Assembly: GCF_001426245.1 (NCBI RefSeq)
Contig: NZ_LMCM01000009.1
Span: forward strand, 124,001 to 188,000
Direction: 5' to 3'
Origin: Phycicoccus sp. Root101
GTDB taxonomy: Bacteria; Actinomycetota; Actinomycetes; Actinomycetales; Dermatophilaceae
Length of the DNA stretch: 64,000 bases
Below the pieces are notes generated by a model that ran no database searches, was not told the DNA's origin, and was given only the letters and a program-made list of their open reading frames with translations. A program made the translations under genes and the position numbers. Positions 1-8,612 of this stretch are shown here, in pieces; within the stretch, counting starts at the first letter, position 1; each line of letters starts with the position of its first letter.

Positions 1-712
1 AGGACTGGACCCACAGTGGCGCCTTCGGCGTGTCGAGCCGGTGCTTGCGGACGGCCTTGATGAGCGCAGCCTCGGGGTTGAGCCCCTTGGCGTGGAAGTA
101 CGTCGAGTGCTTGATCTCCGGGATGATGCCGATCTTCCGGCCGTACTCCTTGGACAGCTTCTCGCGCAGCGCCAGCACCTCCTCGAACGTCGGCACCCTG
201 TACCGACCGTCGTAGAGCGTGTTCTCCTGGCGGATCTGGGGCAGCCGCTCCTTGGCCCGCAGCGTGCGCAGCTCGGCGAGGGTGAAGTCCTCGGTGAACC
301 ACCCGGTCGTCGCGACACCGTCGAGGTTCTTGGTCGTGCGACGCGAGGCGAACTCCGGGTGGTCGGCGACATCGGTCGTCCCGGAGATCTCGGGCTCGTG
401 CCGGTCGACGAGGACCCCGTCCTTGGTCATGACGAGGTCGGGCTCGATGTAGTCGGCACCGAGCGCGACCGCGAGCTCGTAGGCACCGGTGGTGTGCTCG
501 GGCCGGTAGCCGGAGGCACCGCGGTGCGCGATGACGAGGGGCCCGGTGGTCTTGCGGACCCGGTCGGTGGTGGCGGTGCGGTCCGCCCGGTCGGTGGCGG
601 AGGAGGTGGTCGTGCGGCCCGAGGGTGCAGCCGCGGACGGCCCGGCGAGGGCAACGGTGGCACCCAGGACGAGGGCACCGGTGACGGCCAGGGCGGGGAG
701 GGTTCTGGTCAT
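1..712 (-). CDS. Secreted glycerophosphodiester phosphodiesterase (C-terminus beyond window edge)
   Basis: The protein hydrolyses glycerophosphodiesters, the deacylation products of phospholipids, to glycerol-3-phosphate and an alcohol. It starts with an Arg-bearing, Ala/Leu-rich signal peptide ending near an Ala-rich cleavage site (about residue 28), so it is probably exported. The GDPD catalytic start is clear: an HRGASGYRPEHT motif near residue 64 followed by the metal-binding IEPD and DRHE motifs. The ATG at 710-712 is supported by a TAGCGT -10 element 7 nt upstream (720-725), which suggests a leaderless mRNA. About 237 codons are visible; the family usually runs past 300, so the 3' end lies outside the window. 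It is divergent from the PucR-type regulator. Confidence 0.9.
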   Translation of the reverse strand, partial: MTRTLPALAVTGALVLGATVALAGPSAAAPSGRTTTSSATDRADRTATTDRVRKTTGPLVIAHRGASGYRPEHTTGAYELAVALGADYIEPDLVMTKDGVLVDRHEPEISGTTDVADHPEFASRRTTKNLDGVATTGWFTEDFTLAELRTLRAKERLPQIRQENTLYDGRYRVPTFEEVLALREKLSKEYGRKIGIIPEIKHSTYFHAKGLNPEAALIKAVRKHRLDTPKAPLWVQS

Positions 713-719
713 GCCCGCG

Positions 720-725
720 ACGCTA
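720..725 (-). promoter_or_regulatory. Leaderless -10 element of the glycerophosphodiesterase gene
   Basis: On the minus strand TAGCGT is followed by 7 nt and then the ATG. This is the TANNNT-N6-8-start pattern of leaderless actinobacterial promoters. No convincing -35 box was seen. Confidence 0.5.
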
Positions 726-826
726 GGAACCCGCCCTCGGCCGTGGGCGACCCTGCGGTGTCGGTCAGGTGAAGGTGCGTCGAACCGTTGGGGCCGCTCC
801 CCCGGTGGTTGTGGGCGTCATACAAA

Positions 827-832
827 TAGACT
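827..832 (+). promoter_or_regulatory. Leaderless -10 element of the fasR-like gene
   Basis: TAGACT is followed by exactly 6 nt and the ATG at 839, so transcription probably begins at the start codon. An overlapping TACAAA (821-826) is an alternative. Confidence 0.5.
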
Positions 833-838
833 CCCCGT

Positions 839-2035
839 ATGGCGCCCGCGACGGTCACGACCTCCCCCGCCACCCTGCAACGGGTGGAGCGTGCCGCCGG
901 GGAGCTGTCCAGCGGCGCGACCCGGCGGATGGAGACCGCGCACGACTGGTACCGCGCCCTGTCGGCGGAGGACCGGTCATGGGTCGGGCTGGTCGCCCAG
1001 GCCGGCATCGCGGCCTTCATCGCGTGGCTGCGCGAGGGCGGCGACCACATCCCCGTCACGGCGGACGTCTTCGGCACCGCACCCCGTGAGCTCACCCGGT
1101 CGATCACGCTGAGGCAGACCCTCGACCTCGTGCGCTCGGTGGTCGACGTCGTGGAGCAGGACGCCACGGCCCTCGCGGAGCCCGGTGAGGAGCAGGCCCT
1201 GCGCGAGTCGGTGCTGCGGTACTCGCGCGAGATCGCGTTCGCAGCGGCCGAGGTCTACGCGCACGCGGCCGAGGCCCGCGGGGCGTGGGACGCGCGGCTC
1301 GAGGGGCTCGTGGTCGATGCAGTCCTGCGTGGTGAGGCCGACGACTCCATGCAGTCGAGGGCCGCCGCGCTGGGCTGGGGTTCGACCACCCGCGTGGCCG
1401 TCATCGCCGGGAGCACGCCTCCCGGGAGCTCGGCCGGAGTGGTCGACGGCCTGCGCAGGGCGGCTGAGCGCGTGGGAGTGGACACCCTCGCCGCGGTCCA
1501 GGGACGCCGCCTGGTCTGCATCATCGGCAACGTCGACGACGCCATGGTGGCGGCGCGTGAGGTGGGCGACCAGTTCGGCGAGGGCCCCGTGGTCGTCGGT
1601 CCGACGGTGCCGCACCTGTTCGCCGCCGGCCGCTCCGCGCGGGCGGCGCTCGCCGGCCACTCGTGCGCGCAGGCCTGGCCCGAAGCACCCCGACCGGTGG
1701 CTGCGGACGACCTCCTGGCCGAGCGCGTCCTCATCGGCGACGCCCCTGCCCGCGCGCTCATGCTCGACCGGATCTGGCACCCGCTCTCCTCGAGCGGGGG
1801 TGCCCTGCTCGAGACCGCGGCGTCCTACCTCGAGACCGGGGGCGGCCTCGAGGGCACGGCCCGGCTGCTCTTCGTGCACCCCAACACCGTGCGCTACCGC
1901 CTGGGCAAGATCGCCGACCTCACCGGCTACCAGCTGACCGATCCCCACGACGCCCACACGGTGCGGATCGCCCTGGCCCTGGGTCGGCTGAGCCGCCCCG
2001 GCCCCTCCGCGGTGCGCTACACGCCCGCCGGCTGA
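839..2035 (+). CDS. fasR: PucR-family transcriptional regulator of fatty-acid synthesis (FasR-like)
   Basis: This 398-residue protein has a long N-terminal regulatory region and a C-terminal PucR-type helix-turn-helix (about residues 330-380, containing HPNTVRYRLGKI and the usual 'LETGG' lead-in). It sits directly upstream of fabD-fabH-acpP-fabF in the same direction, the arrangement of Streptomyces fasR, whose product activates the FAS II operon. That role is known for the family and inferred here from synteny. A perfect 7-bp inverted repeat in the spacer before fabD (2069-2085) is a candidate binding site. The start is supported by a TAGACT element 6 nt upstream. The stop and the fabD start are about 117 bp apart, so fabD probably has its own promoter. 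Confidence 0.87.
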   Translation: MAPATVTTSPATLQRVERAAGELSSGATRRMETAHDWYRALSAEDRSWVGLVAQAGIAAFIAWLREGGDHIPVTADVFGTAPRELTRSITLRQTLDLVRSVVDVVEQDATALAEPGEEQALRESVLRYSREIAFAAAEVYAHAAEARGAWDARLEGLVVDAVLRGEADDSMQSRAAALGWGSTTRVAVIAGSTPPGSSAGVVDGLRRAAERVGVDTLAAVQGRRLVCIIGNVDDAMVAAREVGDQFGEGPVVVGPTVPHLFAAGRSARAALAGHSCAQAWPEAPRPVAADDLLAERVLIGDAPARALMLDRIWHPLSSSGGALLETAASYLETGGGLEGTARLLFVHPNTVRYRLGKIADLTGYQLTDPHDAHTVRIALALGRLSRPGPSAVRYTPAG

Positions 2036-2068
2036 CGACGTGGCACCGGTCACGCCGGCGGAGATCAA

Positions 2069-2085
2069 TTGGAGGAAACCTCCAA
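2069..2085. promoter_or_regulatory. Perfect inverted repeat upstream of fabD, candidate FasR operator
   Basis: TTGGAGG-AAA-CCTCCAA is a perfect dyad with 7-bp arms and a 3-nt centre, in the fasR-fabD spacer about 70 bp before the fabD start. Position and symmetry fit an operator; binding by FasR is inferred. Confidence 0.55.
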
Positions 2086-2152
2086 AACGGGCCCGGGATG
2101 TTCGTGCGGAACGGTCACGCCTCCGTCGGGTGGGGACCGCAAGGCTGGGATC

Positions 2153-3082
2153 GTGCTCGCAATCGTCTGCCCCGGACAGGGCTCCCAGACCCCCGGCTTC
2201 CTCGCGCCCTGGCTCGAGCTGCCTGCCTTCCGCGAGCGGCTCGAGTCGCTCTCCGACGTCGCCGGTCTCGACCTCGTGGCGCACGGCACGACCTCGGACG
2301 CCGAGACGATCAAGGACACGGCGGTCGCCCAGCCCCTCATCGTCGGCGCGGGCCTGGCCACCGCCGCGGTGCTGCTGCCGAGCGGCCCGGCGGGCACCGT
2401 CGGCGTCACCGCCGGCCACTCCGTCGGCGAGATCACCGCGGCGGCCCTGGCGGGGGTGCTGTCCGACCACGACGCGATGGTGTTCGTCCGCGAGCGCGGC
2501 GCCGGCATGGCAGCCGCCAGCGCCACCACGCCCACCGGGATGAGCGCCGTCCTCGGTGGCGACCCCGCGGAGGTGGCCGCCGTCCTCGAACGCCACGGCC
2601 TCACGGCGGCCAACGCCAACGGCGCCGGCCAGACCGTCGCCGCCGGCACCCTCGACCAGCTGGCAGCGCTGCTCGCCGACCCGCCGGCCAAGGCGCGCGT
2701 CATCCCGCTGCAGGTGGCGGGCGCGTTCCACACCACCCACATGGCCCCCGCCGTCGAGGCGCTCGGCGAGCTCGCCCAGGGCTTCGACGTCAGCGATCCC
2801 GGCGTCACCCTGCTGTCCAACCGCGACGGCGCCGCGGTCGGCTCGGGCGCTGAGGTCCTGACCCGCCTGGTCCAGCAGGTGAGCAACCCGGTGCGCTGGG
2901 ACCTGTGCATGCAGACGATGGTCGAGCAGGGCGTCACCACGCTCATCGAGCTCAGCCCGGCCGGCACCCTCGTGGGGCTCGCCAAGCGCGGGATGCCCGG
3001 GGTCACCACCCTGGCCGTGAAGACGCCCGACGACCTCGCGGCGGCCCAGCAGCTCATCTCCGACGACGCGCAAGAGGCCTGA
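2153..3082 (+). CDS. fabD: Malonyl-CoA:ACP transacylase
   Basis: FabD transfers malonyl groups from CoA to acyl carrier protein, feeding FAS II. The 309-residue product begins IVCPGQGSQ, the standard FabD N-terminus. The nucleophile Ser90 lies in GHSVGE, and the catalytic His is in AFHTTHM (about His193). The frame stays open upstream to 2069, but those residues are unlike FabD and cover the candidate operator, so the GTG at 2153 is preferred. An AAGGCT element 6 nt before it could allow leaderless initiation. It is first in the fabD-fabH-acpP-fabF operon; one base separates its stop from the fabH start. Confidence 0.95.
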   Translation: MLAIVCPGQGSQTPGFLAPWLELPAFRERLESLSDVAGLDLVAHGTTSDAETIKDTAVAQPLIVGAGLATAAVLLPSGPAGTVGVTAGHSVGEITAAALAGVLSDHDAMVFVRERGAGMAAASATTPTGMSAVLGGDPAEVAAVLERHGLTAANANGAGQTVAAGTLDQLAALLADPPAKARVIPLQVAGAFHTTHMAPAVEALGELAQGFDVSDPGVTLLSNRDGAAVGSGAEVLTRLVQQVSNPVRWDLCMQTMVEQGVTTLIELSPAGTLVGLAKRGMPGVTTLAVKTPDDLAAAQQLISDDAQEA

Positions 3083-3083
3083 C

Positions 3084-4103
3084 ATGACCACACCCGCCCC
3101 CAAGGGCACCGGCACCATCACCGCTCCCGCCGGAGCCACGTTCTCGCGGATCCTCGGCGTCGGCGGCTACCGCCCCGAGCGGGTCGTGTGGAACGCCGAG
3201 CTCGTCGAGGCGATCGACTCCTCCGACGAGTGGATCCAGGAGCGCTCGGGCATCAAGAGCCGCCGCTTCGCCGCCAAGGACGAGTCCGTCGTCGACATGT
3301 CCGTCGCCGCCTCGCACGAGGCCCTGGCCATGGCGGGGCTCGAGGCCTCCGCCATCGACGCCGTCATCGTCGCGACCGTGACCCACCCGTTCCAGACGCC
3401 GGCCGCGGCGCCGATCGTCGCCGACCGGCTCGGCATCCAGGCCGCTGCGTTCGACATCTCGGCCGCGTGCGCCGGCTACTGCCACGCCATCAGCCTCGCG
3501 AGCGACATGGTGCGTGGCGGCAGCGCCCGCCACGTCCTCGTCATCGGCGTCGAGAAGCTCTCCGACTTCACCGACCTCAACGACCGTGGGTCCGCCTTCA
3601 TCTTCGGCGACGGCGCCGGCGCGGCCATCGTCGGGCCGTCCGACACCCCGGCCATCGGCCCAACCGTGTGGGGTTCGGACGGCGCGCAGTGGAAGGCCAT
3701 CTCGCAGCGCGACTCCTGGGTCGACGTCCGCGACCAGGACCTCGGCTGGCCGGCGATCGGGATGGCCGGCCAGACCGTGTTCCGCTGGGCCGTCTGGGGC
3801 ATGGCCCCCGTCGCGCTCAAGGCGCTCGACGCCGCCGGGGTGCGCCCCGAGGACCTCGACGCGTTCATCCCCCACCAGGCGAACATGCGGATCATCGACG
3901 CGATGATCAAGCAGCTCAAGCTGCCCAGCGACATCGCCGTGGCCCGCGACATCGCCGACACCGCCAACACCTCCGCCGCCTCCGTCCCCCTCGCCACCGA
4001 GCGCATGCTGCGCGAGGGTGAGGCACCCCGGGGCGGCCTCGCCCTCCAGATCGGCTTCGGTGCCGGCCTGGTGTATGCCGCGCAGGTCATCGTCCTGCCC
4101 TAG
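3084..4103 (+). CDS. fabH: Beta-ketoacyl-ACP synthase III
   Basis: FabH condenses a short acyl-CoA starter with malonyl-ACP and so decides straight- or branched-chain products. The 339-residue protein carries the triad: Cys129 in SAACAGYCHA, His264 in IPHQAN, and Asn295 in TANTSAAS. The last motif has Ala where many FabH have Gly. It has an N-terminal tail of roughly 20 Thr/Pro/Ala-rich residues before the conserved SRILGVGGYRP. The ATG begins one base after the fabD stop, so translational coupling is likely. Confidence 0.95.
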   Translation: MTTPAPKGTGTITAPAGATFSRILGVGGYRPERVVWNAELVEAIDSSDEWIQERSGIKSRRFAAKDESVVDMSVAASHEALAMAGLEASAIDAVIVATVTHPFQTPAAAPIVADRLGIQAAAFDISAACAGYCHAISLASDMVRGGSARHVLVIGVEKLSDFTDLNDRGSAFIFGDGAGAAIVGPSDTPAIGPTVWGSDGAQWKAISQRDSWVDVRDQDLGWPAIGMAGQTVFRWAVWGMAPVALKALDAAGVRPEDLDAFIPHQANMRIIDAMIKQLKLPSDIAVARDIADTANTSAASVPLATERMLREGEAPRGGLALQIGFGAGLVYAAQVIVLP

Positions 4104-4201
4104 CGGCACCCACGACTCCCGCGGGCCCGCGGGGTGCACGACCGGGCCGACCAACGACCAACCACACCGACACCCGTCGGACAACCAAGGAGCGCAAGCA
4201 C

Positions 4202-4450
4202 ATGGCACAGAGCGAGCAGGAGATCCTCGAGGGACTGGCCGAGATCGTCAACGAGGAGACCGGTCTGGACACCGACTCGGTGCAGTCCGACAAGTCCTTC
4301 ACCGACGACCTCGACATCGACTCGCTGTCGATGATGACCATCGTGGTCAACGCCGAGGAGAAGTTCGGCGTGCGCATCCCCGACGACGAGGTCAAGAACC
4401 TCAAGACCGTCGGCGACGCCGTGTCCTTCATCTCGAAGAGCCAGAGCTGA
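4202..4450 (+). CDS. acpP: Acyl carrier protein
   Basis: The 82-residue acidic protein carries growing acyl chains on a 4'-phosphopantetheine arm. The attachment site is Ser41 in DIDSLSM. The start has an AAGGAG ribosome site (4188-4193). It is third in the FAS II operon, with a 98-bp spacer after fabH and a 135-bp spacer before fabF. The second spacer holds a long-armed inverted repeat that may set ACP level apart from FabF. Confidence 0.97.
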   Translation: MAQSEQEILEGLAEIVNEETGLDTDSVQSDKSFTDDLDIDSLSMMTIVVNAEEKFGVRIPDDEVKNLKTVGDAVSFISKSQS

Positions 4451-4480
4451 CCTGCGGCTGACGCCGCACCCGCACCACAA

Positions 4481-4529
4481 GCGGGGTGGCGCGCCCGCGC
4501 CATACCCGGCTCGCCGGCCGCCACCCCGC
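4481..4529 (+). terminator. Inverted repeat between acpP and fabF
   Basis: GCGGGGTGGCG (4481-4491) and CGCCACCCCGC (4519-4529) form a perfect 11-bp stem with a 27-nt loop. There is no T tract, so a partial attenuator or an mRNA-stabilising 3' end for the acpP part is more likely than full termination. Confidence 0.5.
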
Positions 4530-4585
4530 AGCAGCACCACGCACCACCCTCCACCGCAGCACCCCTCACGAAGGAGCACCCAGAC

Positions 4586-5830
4586 ATGACCGCCGAACGA
4601 CGCGTCGTCGTCACGGGCCTCGGAGCCACCACCCCCGTGGGCGGCAACGTCCCCGACACGTGGGACGCCATCCTCGCCGGCCGGTCCGGTGCCCGGACCA
4701 TGCCCTACGAGTGGGTGGAGCAGTACGACCTCCCCGTGAAGTTCGCCGCGACGCTGAAGACCCCTGCCGAGGAGGTGCTGAGCAAGGTCGAGGTCCGCCG
4801 CATGGACCCGAGCGCGCAGTACGCCCTCATCGCCGCGCGTGAGGCCTGGGCCGACGCCGGGTCGCCCGAGGGCGACCCCGAGCGCCTGGCGGCCTGCATC
4901 GGCACCGGCATCGGTGGGGTGTGGACGCTGCTGTCGCAGTGGGACAACCTGCGCGAGAAGGGCCCGCGCCGCGTCTTCCCCCTTGCCGTCCCCATGCTGA
5001 TGCCCAACGCCTCGTCGGCCGCGGTCTCGCTCGAGATCGGGGCCCGCGCCGGCGCCCACACCCCCGTCTCCGCCTGCGCCTCCGGCCTCGAGGCGATGGG
5101 CTACGCGTACGACATGATCCGGAACGGTCGTGCGGACATCGCCGTCGCCGGTGGCACCGAGGGTGCCGTGCACGCGCTGCCCATCGCGGGGTTCGCCGCG
5201 ATGCAGGCCCTCTCGACCCGCAACGACGACCCCGAGCGAGCCTCGCGCCCCTACGACACCGGGCGCGACGGCTTCGTCCTCGGTGAGGGTGCGGCCGTGG
5301 TGGTGCTCGAGGAGTACGAGGCGGCGAAGGCCCGCGGTGCCAAGATCTACGCCGAGGTCGGCGGCGTGGGCATGTCTGCGGACTCCCACCACATCGCGGC
5401 GCCCGAGCCCGAGGGCGCCGGTGCGTCCCGAGCCATGGTCGAGGCCGTCCAGCGCGCCGGCCTGACGCCCAAGGACATCGTCCACGTCAACGCCCACGCG
5501 ACGTCGACGCCGGTCGGCGACGTGGCCGAGTCCAACGCGATCCGCCGGGCCTTCGGCGACGACGCGGACGGCATGCCCGTCAGTGCGACCAAGTCGATGA
5601 CGGGGCACTTGCTCGGTGCCGCCGGTGCGCTCGAGGGCGTCCTGACGATCCTCGCCCTGCACCACCGCCTCGCCCCCGCCACCATCAACCTCGACGACTT
5701 CGACCCGGCGATCAAGCTCGACGTCGTGCACGGCGAGGCACGCAAGCTTCCCGCCGGCGACATCGCCGCACTGAACAACTCGTTCGGGTTCGGTGGCCAC
5801 AACGTGGCGGTGGTTTTCACTTCAGTGTGA
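4586..5830 (+). CDS. fabF: Beta-ketoacyl-ACP synthase II
   Basis: FabF performs the chain-elongating condensation of FAS II. The 414-residue thiolase-fold protein has Cys164 in SACASGLEAMG, His304 in NAHATSTPVGD, Lys336 in SATKS and His341 in TGHLLGAAG, the complete KAS I/II set. An AAGGAG site lies about 10 nt before the ATG. It closes the operon. A short AACGGC/GCCGTT dyad (5851-5868) lies just downstream but is too weak to call as a terminator. Confidence 0.95.
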   Translation: MTAERRVVVTGLGATTPVGGNVPDTWDAILAGRSGARTMPYEWVEQYDLPVKFAATLKTPAEEVLSKVEVRRMDPSAQYALIAAREAWADAGSPEGDPERLAACIGTGIGGVWTLLSQWDNLREKGPRRVFPLAVPMLMPNASSAAVSLEIGARAGAHTPVSACASGLEAMGYAYDMIRNGRADIAVAGGTEGAVHALPIAGFAAMQALSTRNDDPERASRPYDTGRDGFVLGEGAAVVVLEEYEAAKARGAKIYAEVGGVGMSADSHHIAAPEPEGAGASRAMVEAVQRAGLTPKDIVHVNAHATSTPVGDVAESNAIRRAFGDDADGMPVSATKSMTGHLLGAAGALEGVLTILALHHRLAPATINLDDFDPAIKLDVVHGEARKLPAGDIAALNNSFGFGGHNVAVVFTSV

Positions 5831-5952
5831 CCCCTGCGGTTGCCTGAGTTAACGGCAAGTCAGCCGTTCGGAGGGTGGTCGTCCCGTGATGTCTTCGTGA
5901 TCATCGAGTCGCGGCCAGTTTGCGGCCGTGAGTCCGATCAGGGAGGTCGCGG

Positions 5953-6579
5953 GTGGTTGGTGCATCGGGAGCGCGGGGCTGGGGCGTCGAACGCATCCAG
6001 GTCGTCGACGACCGCCTGCCCCGACGGTTCCGGGCAGCCCTGTGGTCGCACACCCTCCGCAGCCCCCTCGTCCTGCGCCAGCTCGCGCCCGTCCTCGCCG
6101 TGGCGGCCCTGACGGCCCTGTTCTGTGCCTGGCGGCACCCCGGGGGGGCCGCCGAGCTGACCTGGTGGCTGATGGGTGGGCTCGCCGCGGTGGCCCTCGC
6201 CGCATATGGCGCCATCGTCCTGATGACCATGGGCCGCAACGAGGCGTGGCTGGCCCGTGAGGTGGTCCCGGGACGGTTCATCGCCGTCACCGTGGGGCAG
6301 GAGAGCCTGCGGGTCCGGGACCACGACTCGTCCGTGGAGTACGGCTACTCGCTGATCACCGGGGTGCACCAGTACGGCGACGTGGTCGTCATCGAGCACA
6401 GCCCGTCGTTCTGGACGCTGCCCCTGGAGCTGTTCGAGGTCCACGAGCTGAGCGTCATCCGCGCCCGCGCCGGGCGCACCTTCCTGCCCTCTGCCGGCAC
6501 CATCGAGCAGCCGCTCGAGGTCGGGCAGCACGCGGTGGTCCAGGCGCGGGCCGGGCGGGCCGGCCGCATCGTCCGCTGA
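5953..6579 (+). CDS. Membrane protein of unknown function, YcxB-like layout
   Basis: The 208-residue product is not recognised by name. Two hydrophobic segments (about residues 40-58 and 68-92) are followed by a soluble C-terminal half with short beta-like stretches (FIAVTVGQESLRV, VVVIEHSPSFWTLP). This resembles YcxB-like proteins, in which two helices precede a small beta-rich domain. The GTG start is preceded by AGGGAGG about 7 nt upstream. It follows fabF by 122 bp on the same strand, and converges on the next gene. Confidence 0.65.
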   Translation: MVGASGARGWGVERIQVVDDRLPRRFRAALWSHTLRSPLVLRQLAPVLAVAALTALFCAWRHPGGAAELTWWLMGGLAAVALAAYGAIVLMTMGRNEAWLAREVVPGRFIAVTVGQESLRVRDHDSSVEYGYSLITGVHQYGDVVVIEHSPSFWTLPLELFEVHELSVIRARAGRTFLPSAGTIEQPLEVGQHAVVQARAGRAGRIVR

Positions 6580-6636
6580 CGGCGGGCGTCTCGCCGACTC
6601 CGTCCAGACCCGGTTCAGCGCGGGGCTGGGGCAGGG

Positions 6637-7155
6637 TCACGCCGCGGATGGGCGTACCCGGTGACGACCGTGGAGGTGGTCGGCGGCCGGGGAGGGCGCT
6701 CGCGTGGCGGTCGAGGACCGCGAGGCGCCGGTCGCCGCGGAGCCGGCTGAGGCCGTGGTGCCGTCCGGCGTCGCTCCCCCTGGCGGCGACGTATCGGGCG
6801 CCGACCGGTCCTGGGTGGCGGGTCGGTCGGACCGGGTCGCGCCGGACCGCTCGGGCAGGACGAACGGGAACGCCAGCAGGGCCGTGAGACCGGCGACCCA
6901 GAGCAGCAGCAGCCCCGGCCGCGGCTTCCAGCTGCCGCGACGGGCCAGTGCGCCGTGCCGGACCAGCTCGCGCAGGTAGGCGATGAGCGTGGCGAACGCG
7001 GCCACGGCGAGCAGCCAGAGGGCCCAGGCTGCGGCCGCTGCGTCGCCGGGCAGCGGGGCGGTCAGGACGAGCCAGGCGCACCACAGCAGGATCCCCGCAC
7101 CAGCCGTGGCCAGCACCCCCACGAACACCAGCGGACTGGCCTTGGGGCGGGTCAC
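6637..7155 (-). CDS. Hypothetical membrane protein with low-complexity tail
   Basis: The 172-residue protein is unrecognised. Three hydrophobic helices are predicted by eye (about residues 8-32, 42-60 and 82-100), with an Arg-rich linker between the second and third. The last 70 residues are Ser/Thr/Ala/Pro-rich and probably disordered. It lies downstream of the DUF3145 gene on the same strand, with a strong terminator (7270-7312) between them, so it is probably transcribed separately. Confidence 0.55.
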   Translation of the reverse strand: MTRPKASPLVFVGVLATAGAGILLWCAWLVLTAPLPGDAAAAAWALWLLAVAAFATLIAYLRELVRHGALARRGSWKPRPGLLLLWVAGLTALLAFPFVLPERSGATRSDRPATQDRSAPDTSPPGGATPDGTTASAGSAATGASRSSTATRAPSPAADHLHGRHRVRPSAA

Positions 7156-7269
7156 AGATACCTCCAGGGTCGGACGATCAGCGCGACACGCTACCGAAAC
7201 CCGTCCCGGACCCGGGAATCCCGCAGGTCAGCGGGGATCTCTCTCCGGCCGGCTGCGGCCCGGCACGCA

Positions 7270-7312
7270 GACGAGCCGGTGAGCCTCCCCCCGGAGGCCT
7301 CGCCGGCTCGTC
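7270..7312 (-). terminator. Nested hairpin downstream of the DUF3145 gene
   Basis: GACGAGCCGG (7270-7279) pairs perfectly with CCGGCTCGTC (7303-7312). The interior continues the stem (GAGCCTCC against GGAGGCCTC). It lies 20 bp beyond the stop of the minus-strand DUF3145 gene. There is no T tract, as is common in high-GC actinobacteria. Confidence 0.65.
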
Positions 7313-7331
7313 CCTGCCTTGCTGACCTGGG

Positions 7332-7847
7332 TCAGCCGACCTTGTGGAGCCATCGCACGGGCGCGCCGTCACCGGCGTAGCGGAACGGCTCGAGCTCCGC
7401 GTCCCAGTCCGACCCGAGGAGCTCCTCGAGCATGTCGGACATCGCCTCCGGGGAACCCTGCGACAACCGCAGGACCTCCCGCAGCCGGTCCTCGTTGACC
7501 ACGGCGTCTCCCGCAGCCGAGGTCCAGGTGTGGTGGATGCCCAGGGCCGGCGTGTGCGACCAGCGTGACCCGTCGGCGCCGGGACTCGGCTCCTCGGTCA
7601 CCTCGTAGCGCAGGTTGTCCCACCCGCGCAGCGTCGAGGCGAGCTTGGCGCCGGTGCCCTGCACACCCGTCCACGCGAGCTCGGCGCGCACCAGTCCGGC
7701 CCCGGCCGGTTGCGGGGTCCAGTCGATGGCCAGCGGGCGGTCGAGGGCTGACTCGAGCGCCCAGGTGATGTGCGGGCACAGCGCTTTGGGGGTGGAGTGA
7801 ATGAACACCACCCCGCGAGTCGTGACACGCGGCATCGCGACAGACAT
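7332..7847 (-). CDS. DUF3145 domain protein
   Basis: The 171-residue protein matches the actinobacterial DUF3145 family, with the typical opening TRGVVFIHSTPKALCPHI, the central DWTPQPA, and a C-terminal PEAMSDMLEELLGSDWDAELEPFR. Its biochemical function is unknown. The family is characteristically close to the fab cluster, as here, which hints at a link to lipid metabolism, but this is inference from position. An AAGGAGG site precedes the ATG. Confidence 0.85.
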   Translation of the reverse strand: MSVAMPRVTTRGVVFIHSTPKALCPHITWALESALDRPLAIDWTPQPAGAGLVRAELAWTGVQGTGAKLASTLRGWDNLRYEVTEEPSPGADGSRWSHTPALGIHHTWTSAAGDAVVNEDRLREVLRLSQGSPEAMSDMLEELLGSDWDAELEPFRYAGDGAPVRWLHKVG

Positions 7848-8019
7848 CCGGGCCTCCTTGGGTGTGCGAGGGACGTCTTCCCCACGAACCTGCGCACATC
7901 TCGGGTCACCGGCGTGTTGCCGCGATCTTCAGTTGGGACCTGCTGGCGACCATTGTGCACCACGCACCACTTCGGCACCAGCGTTATCACGAGTCCCGTC
8001 CAGCACATGTTCACCGACG

Positions 8020-8061
8020 GGTATGGCGGGCGGTGAGCAGCGCCCGGCCGCGCGCCATACC
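8020..8061 (-). terminator. Inverted repeat built on the GCCATAC motif
   Basis: GGTATGGCG (8020-8028) and CGCCATACC (8053-8061) form a 9-bp dyad around a GC-rich loop, about 60 bp beyond the stop of the minus-strand PepSY-like gene. It is one of several spacer hairpins built from the heptamer that recurs through this window. Confidence 0.5.
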
Positions 8062-8123
8062 GGTCTGCCGCGCCCACCCCGCCCATGCTGGTGCGAGGTG
8101 GGTGCGACGGGAGGATGGTGCGG

Positions 8124-8612
8124 TCAGGTCGTCGAGCTGGAGGTGGCTGCCGGCGCCTCGCCCTGGGTGGGCGCTGCTCCCCCGGCTCCTTGCCCAGCGG
8201 ACGGCCCACCGCCCGGCCCACCGCCCTGCCCATCGCCCTGGCCGCCCTCCTGAACCGCTGTCACGGCGTAGTCCTTCCCGATCTGGACGATGATGTGGGT
8301 GCCGTCGGCGCGGACCATGTGGGCCTCGAACACTCCGTCGGAGTCGGTCTCGACCCGTTCGATCGTCGCGGTGGGCTCCTTGGCCTTGGCGGCCGCGGTG
8401 ACCTTCGCGGCCACGTCTCCGGTCAGGAGCTTCTCGTCCGAGCGCATGGCCTTGCTGGGGTCGGCGGCCGCGCCGGACCCGGTCGACGGCGGGTACGACG
8501 ACGTGGCGGTGGACGACGTGACCTGGTCGGCGCTGGCCAGGGACGCGCCGGTGATGGCGATGCCGGTGGCGAGCGCGAGACCGGCGGCGACGGGGACGAT
8601 GGTGATCTTCAC
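8124..8612 (-). CDS. Secreted PepSY-like domain protein
   Basis: The 162-residue product opens with Lys and a hydrophobic signal segment ending near LASADQ. A short Ser/Thr-rich linker leads to a PepSY-like domain (about residues 65-120: 'LTGDVAAKVTAAA' then 'HIIVQIGKDYAV'), and the C-terminus is Gly/Gln/Ala-rich and probably disordered. Small actinobacterial proteins of this kind are exported; their role is not established. The GTG at 8610-8612 is chosen because AAGGAG lies a few nt upstream and the signal peptide begins there. The frame extends further upstream without plausible coding. Confidence 0.7.
   Translation of the reverse strand: MKITIVPVAAGLALATGIAITGASLASADQVTSSTATSSYPPSTGSGAAADPSKAMRSDEKLLTGDVAAKVTAAAKAKEPTATIERVETDSDGVFEAHMVRADGTHIIVQIGKDYAVTAVQEGGQGDGQGGGPGGGPSAGQGAGGAAPTQGEAPAATSSSTT

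Noticed and set aside
5851-5868. AACGGC/GCCGTT dyad after fabF as a terminator
   Set aside because: A 6-bp stem without a T tract is too weak and too common to call.
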